This document shows, in pieces, positions 58,962 through 64,000 of a stretch of DNA of 64,000 nt (its first letter is position 1; every line of letters starts with the position of its first letter). The translations under genes were made by a program, and so were the position numbers. The stretch lies in the NCBI GenBank assembly GCA_030062745.1, contig CP099854.1, positions 14,048,876-14,112,875 of the forward strand, given 5' to 3'. The DNA comes from Capitulum mitella. Lineage: Eukaryota > Arthropoda > Thecostraca > Pollicipedomorpha > Pollicipedidae. The notes beneath the pieces are model-generated. The model was not told the DNA's origin. It worked only from the letters and a program-made list of their open reading frames with translations, and did no database searches.

Positions 58962-61900
58962 CACAGCCTGTCCTGCTATCCCGGCTACCGATACTGCACG
59001 CTGGCCTCCCGACGCACAGATGCTGGATCCGCCTCTGCAACTCATGGAGTCGCCTCTGCAGTCGGGCTCTTCACTGAACATCAGCAGTGAAGATGCCTCT
59101 GCAGATGGAGCGTCCCCTTCCCACGGAGAAACCCTGGAGCCGGCGCTGCTCAGCGAGACCACATCGAGCACGTGCGCTGGAGCCGCCAGGGGGAACATCG
59201 CGATCTGTGTAGTCGGGTCCTGAACTGCTCAAGCAACAGTGCTCTGTTGGGAGTGTTACGGTAACTCCCCCTTTGCAGACATGGGCCGACAGTTCCAGTA
59301 GGAGCACGTGAAGCATCCGGGAGCATCTTCAGCAGCCACCGGTTCTCACGAGTGAGAGAGCATTCACTCGCCATGTGTACATTGTGCATGGCTGAATGCG
59401 CTCTGAAGGGGGGACACGGGCTCTGAACAGCACGGATGCCAGGGTGTCGCCACGTGCGCCACTCGAGCTTTCTTTCACAGACAAAATTTATGTTGTGCCG
59501 CTCACTGGAGTCGTGAAGAACTGCATGGTTTTCGATGGTATTAGGGAAGATTCGTTACGAACTGTTTTGTTCCTTCATTAGTCGTAGCCTGAGATCTTCG
59601 CTCGTCATGGGTTCACTTAACTCGACGTTACAGGTAGAGCGGATGTCCCACCGGCATTTAAAATGCAGGAGATACTCCTGTCAGAATTCTGGATATAATT
59701 CGTGTCAAACATAAAGACCGGTAGGAAATCAGCCACGTGAACCGGTCGACGGACGACAGATTTTACATTTGCAGATCAGTCTAAAATGCTGTCAGTCTAA
59801 ACGCTGTGCCAAACTTTTGATGGACGTCATATATGGAAACCCACATACGCACATACCTTCACGGGGTATTCGAGATTTGTTTCTTCAGAGACGGGCTCAC
59901 ATAAAGACAGTGATGCAGAATACGCATCGGAGAAAAAAGCAAATGAAGTATATCAGACTCAACTACGTTTCAAAATATCCTGACGACGGTTTGTATAATG
60001 TTCATTTGAAAATGTCTTGCCAGCTACCTTGAGCCAGGAATTTCACGGCCGCATCACAGTCCATGAACACCCGTAACATTTCCATACGTGCCAGAGCAGT
60101 TGTTTGTTTTACTTTGGGCGATTTCATGTGACGGAGTCCATCATTTTCTTTCGATGTCGGTGAGACACCGGCTAAGACACCATATCTACGCATCTTTTGG
60201 AACATATCACTCATCGAAGGTCCTAGGCAGGGCGGCGTTTCAACGTTCCAGACATGGTTGAAATGCTGGTCTCCTGGAGACTTTTCACACGTGACATCCT
60301 CCCGAGGAAAGCTCGAAGCTCCAGCCGAAGGGTGGAGTCAAATAAACCCATGACAAGTGAAAGGGTCAGAAGCTTTGAAACGTGTTCGAATACGTGGTTT
60401 CCAGAGGCCGGTCTTTGCCAGAGGCTCAAACGCCGAACCTGAGACAAGCACTCGTTTCAGCAGCTGTAGTGGCAATGCAGCAATGCTCAGGGAGCTGCTG
60501 CACCCGTCATGACATTCAGAGTTTCCCAGCAGGTCGTGTTGCCACTTGTCCGACCGAAGGGACCGGCCATGCGTTTCGCAGTCCCAAATGGCAGAGCATT
60601 CGTCTGGACGGCAATGCGTAACCAAAAACTGCTCTTTTTATCTTCAGACACTTATACATCTTTCATATATCGTTTGTTTCGATTGTCAGCTTACTCCGGC
60701 GTTTGTTCCAAATGAAGTGTAAAGAGGCATTTTAAAGCCAAGGACTTCTTCCAAAGAAATCGTAGAAAAACAAGATGTGTTTTCAACCTTTCCGACAAAA
60801 CATCCCAGCACATATGCCCATATGAAAAAGACTGCTTGCTCGGCCGGCGTCAGGAGCTAGAGACCGGAAAGCGGCCGACCAGTGTCAGACCTGACTCGCC
60901 CCCTGAGACGGATGGTGGGAGCAGGATGACGTTGGGAAACGGCCGCCGGCCGCCACTTGTGTAACGCTGCCGCTCTCCGGCTGGACGTCCGGTCCGGACG
61001 TGACGTAACGGCCGGCCGGTGCTCTTGTGACGCTCCGCGGCGACTCCGCTGCCAGCGCGGCGCTCCGTCACGCAGTCGTCGGTGATGCGAATTGCGCGGC
61101 GTTCCGCTGTCGGATAGCTCTGAGACCGGACGGAGCCTTGCGAGGGCAGGCCGGCGGTGGTCTCGAGCTGCCGCGGCCGTCGTCCACTTCCCAGCATCGA
61201 GTCCGATCCATCAACGCGGGCTTTCAGGCTTTCGACGCACCTCGGCAGCCCGCGGAGCAGGCGAAACTCCGACCGTGTCGGCAACGACGGCCCATCCATC
61301 TCCGCTTCCGCCCCTCCCCCTCCCCGCCCCCGGCTCCGGCACCACGTGGAGTTCCCAGAGGCTTCGTGACAGGCCGGTCGCCCCCTCCGGCCCCGGCACC
61401 GCACGGAGTTCGCAGAGGCTTTTGGGCAGGCCAGTGGAGAGGCTGTGAGCACTCCATCTGGGAGCGCCCCTCTCTGGTACTGCCTCCGATCCGGACACCG
61501 CCCTGGGGCCCGCAGACGGCAGACGTCACGCCACCGGCTGTGATAGAGCTATGTCCGTCAGTGAGGACAGGAGGTGGTGGCACGCCTGGTCTTTTGTCCA
61601 AAGCTAGTTCTGTTATTCGAATGATGTAAGTTTTCCGCGACTGAAGGGGACGCTCTTCGAGGCCCACCTTCAGGGTGTCTATGCCGAGAACAGGAGGGCG
61701 GCGTGATGCTGGCGATGGCGGCGCGGCGGGGCGATGAATGGCGCAGTGCGTCATAATGAAATGGGACCAGTGTGGTCAGATTTTACGTCGTCAAGTTTGC
61801 CGTGGCTGTTCCACTGCTGTTCAGAAAGCTAATTTGAATGCCAGTCGACGCGGACGGCAAAATAAAATATATACAGTATACAACATATGCAGGCAAAATG

Positions 61901-62011
61901 CAACAGACTCGAGCCCACGACCCCGCCGCGGAAGTTCTGAGCTCTCGTCCCCTCGGAGGACGGGTGATGACGTATGGGACGCTGGTACGGGAGGAAGAGG
62001 CCAGTGTCTGG
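58962..62011. other. Intergenic, no supported gene
   Basis: The minus frame 60002-60214 begins with ATG, encodes MSDMFQKMRRYGVLAGVSP and beyond, and ends next to a CAAG/GTAGCT donor-like site; it is unrecognised and could be chance. GC-rich at 60.85-61.6 kb, with two similar segments near 61345 and 61395 (CCGGCACCRCRYGGAGTTC). Confidence 0.4.
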
Positions 62012-62338
62012 CCCGTCAGCAGCTTCCTTCAGGAGAGGATCTGACCGGCTCGGTACGGTCAGCCGGGTCGTCCAGTTCAGACCAGCGGCGCTGGCCCGTC
62101 AGCAGCTTCCTCCAGGAGAGGATCTGACCGGCTCGGTACGGTCAGCCGGGTCCTCAAGTTTAGACCAGCGGCGCTGGCCCGTCAGCAGCTTCCTCCAGGA
62201 GAGGATCTGACTGGCTCGGTACGGTCAGCCGGGTCGTCCAGTTCAGACCGGCGGCGCTGGCCCGTCAGCAGCTTCCTCCAAGAGAGGATCTGACCGGCTC
62301 GGTACGGTCAGCCAGGTCGTCCAGTTCAGACCAGCGGC
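62012..62338. repeat. 83-bp minisatellite, about 4 copies
   Basis: Units start CCCGTCAGCAGCTTCC at 62012, 62095, 62178 and 62261, exactly 83 bp apart. Each contains GACCGGCTCGGTACGGTCAG. The last copy runs out at about 62338. Copies differ at only a few bases. Confidence 0.95.
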
Positions 62339-64000
62339 GGAAACAGAAACCCTCCAAGTGAGGAACCAGGGGTCAGTGTGTCCCTTGGATGTCGGGGTTC
62401 ATTTGGATATTGGGTTTGTTTTGCTTTTTGTTTTTCCTTTCGTGCTCACAACCGTTTGCCTTAATTGGATTTTATTCCCTCACGGATTGGAGCCCAGCGC
62501 TGCATTGCTCCACACCCTTCCCCTGGATCTGCCCCTAGTTCGGGCTATATATTTTGTACGGTCCCACTCTATTCCCAAGAGATACCCAGCTGTACAAAAG
62601 AAACAAAGCAAATTGTTCAGCGAATTCGAAGCCTTTTTGACACCCGTATGGGGTGTTACATTTGTACGCTGGATCCGCCCGTGCTCAGCCCGAAGCCCGC
62701 TCTCGTCACAGCTGCTCCGCCGGCCCGTCAGTGCTGGACGCCGGTCAGGGACGAAACGAGGGCCTGCACCGAGCGACAAAGTCCAGATCTGAACAGCTGA
62801 CTGCTGCCTAAGACGTGCACGTTGGTGTCACGTCACGTCAGTGGGCCCCGACAGAGCCCGGGCTCGCCGTGTCGGAGGGCTCGCTCGCCGTCGGCCTGGG
62901 CTCGTTACCGACAGCGCCGGCGCCGACGCCCGCGGCGGCGGCTTTTCACCGCGACGCGCGCCAGTTTCGCCGCGGTTCGCCGCAGCGGCCGCAGACGACC
63001 GGTTGGCGCGTGCGCCGGCAGGTGGCGGTCAGGTATGATACCTTCAGGGGATGGGGTGGCCACTCTGCTAAACAGCGCGTGGCGGGGGCAGCGCGACGTG
63101 TTGCAGGCAATTTTGGCCATATTCCTCACGGACCGGACGGCGTCAGGTTCAGCAGCAAGAGGAGGGCAAAACGAGCCGTCACCTTGTCTATCGTGCCTTC
63201 ATGAGCTCGTCGGATGCACGGTGTGATGCATCTGATTATGGCAGAACAGTAATTTTGATAAAGGAGATTTGTTTTACTGGCAAAAACTCACGTATCGGTA
63301 TAAAAAAGTCAACGGGTTTGGCGCTAGACGGCGCTGGGAACGATGCGAAGATGAATTAAAAAACTCATCTGCAAAAACTTCGGATTAATAACAGTTTACT
63401 TAAAGCCACAGTCTGGAAAGTCATTTCTAGAAGGTTGAGCCCTACATGGAAACGTAGAAAGGTGGAATCTGCCTTTTGCCACTCCTTTAATATTCGGCAA
63501 CCGTACTCAGGTCAACTCTTGGCATGAAATTTGCCCAGTAGTGATAACATCATGCTGGAACTCGGCACCCACCTACTGTATTTGTAAGGCTGTATTTGTA
63601 TAAGGCTGTATTTGTAACTCGGCACCCACGTACTGTATTACTGTATTTGTAAGCCGGCCTCGTTTGATAGTAAGTCTGGTTCAGGTGGCGTTCTGCCAGT
63701 TGTTCGTGTTAGATTGATTTGCGTGCCGGGTACGACAGTGCCACCCGAAATGAAACTGCACTGCGCAATATTGTTTACCTGCGACGTCCGTTTCGGACAC
63801 TGTTCAGACAGGAAATTGCACGTCTTCGCCGTCGCAGCTAATTTCGTTGGATGTGTTTTTTATGATGAATAGTCTGAGTATTTCCCGGACATCAGCAGGC
63901 CTGCAAAACGGCACGGCCCTGAACTGGGTGTCGTCACAGTCGCAGAGTTTCTCTGACGCTTTTTCACCTCGGCTGTTTCAGATCCATGATATCACCAGAT
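62339..64000. other. Intergenic; CpG-rich 62.82-63.04 kb, short duplication; no supported gene
   Basis: A CpG-dense stretch at 62820-63035 ends at a good donor-like site (GTCAG/GTATGA at 63032), so a first exon is conceivable, but no start or domain supports it. A short local duplication of CTCGGCACCCAC...TACTGTATTTGTAA lies at 63558-63655. Confidence 0.4.

Noticed and set aside
60210..60640. Overlapping open frames on both strands near 60.2-60.6 kb
   Set aside because: Several frames look moderately protein-like, but none is recognised or flanked by convincing splice sites on one strand.

Overview
This window looks like nuclear DNA of an arthropod. The one gene that can be reconstructed with confidence encodes a Spätzle-type Toll ligand, a family confined to arthropods and their close relatives. 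Its three exons are joined by canonical GT-AG introns. The remainder is typical of a repeat-rich invertebrate genome: CA/TA microsatellites, minisatellites, short non-autonomous DNA transposons, a tRNA-derived SINE and GC-rich islands. A crustacean, perhaps a barnacle, would fit the base composition and repeat load, but the sequence alone does not fix the species. There is no sign of bacterial gene organisation, a CRISPR array, an rRNA gene or an intact tRNA gene.

Layout. Positions 1-276 hold the end of a transposon that begins outside the window. About 1.69-2.65 kb is a pyrimidine-only minisatellite, followed by a small hAT-like MITE. The spätzle-like gene runs on the minus strand from 8554 down to 5374: signal-peptide exon, long Pro/Thr/Arg-rich prodomain exon, and cystine-knot exon. 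From 9.4 kb onward the window is mostly intergenic. It holds two families of hAT-like miniature elements. Family A is at 9.4, 17.8 and 37.2 kb; family B is at 0.3, 2.7, 12.0, 34.1, 38.0 and 57.1 kb. Several keep 8-bp target-site duplications. Minisatellites occur at 12.5 (22 bp), 14.6 (25 bp), 16.9 (39 bp), 20.2 (33 bp), 47.5 (42 bp), 49.0 (about 15 bp), 58.6 (42 bp) and 62.0 kb (83 bp), and a degenerate array fills about 30.6-32.8 kb. AGGTC-rich dispersed repeats lie at 44-45.5 and 50.4-51.6 kb. A tRNA-headed SINE lies at 27.2 kb.

The most unusual objects are: a perfect 192-bp palindrome created inside the 37-kb family-A MITE by an inverted copy of part of the element; a possible foldback element at 22.5-24.4 kb whose two arms are arrays of the same short motif in opposite orientation; and frame-preserving minisatellites (33, 39 and 42 bp, all multiples of three) that generate long but almost certainly meaningless open frames on both strands. 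Apart from spätzle, only weak candidate exons were found (38989-39136 minus; 25523-25636 plus). No group of genes forms an operon or pathway here.
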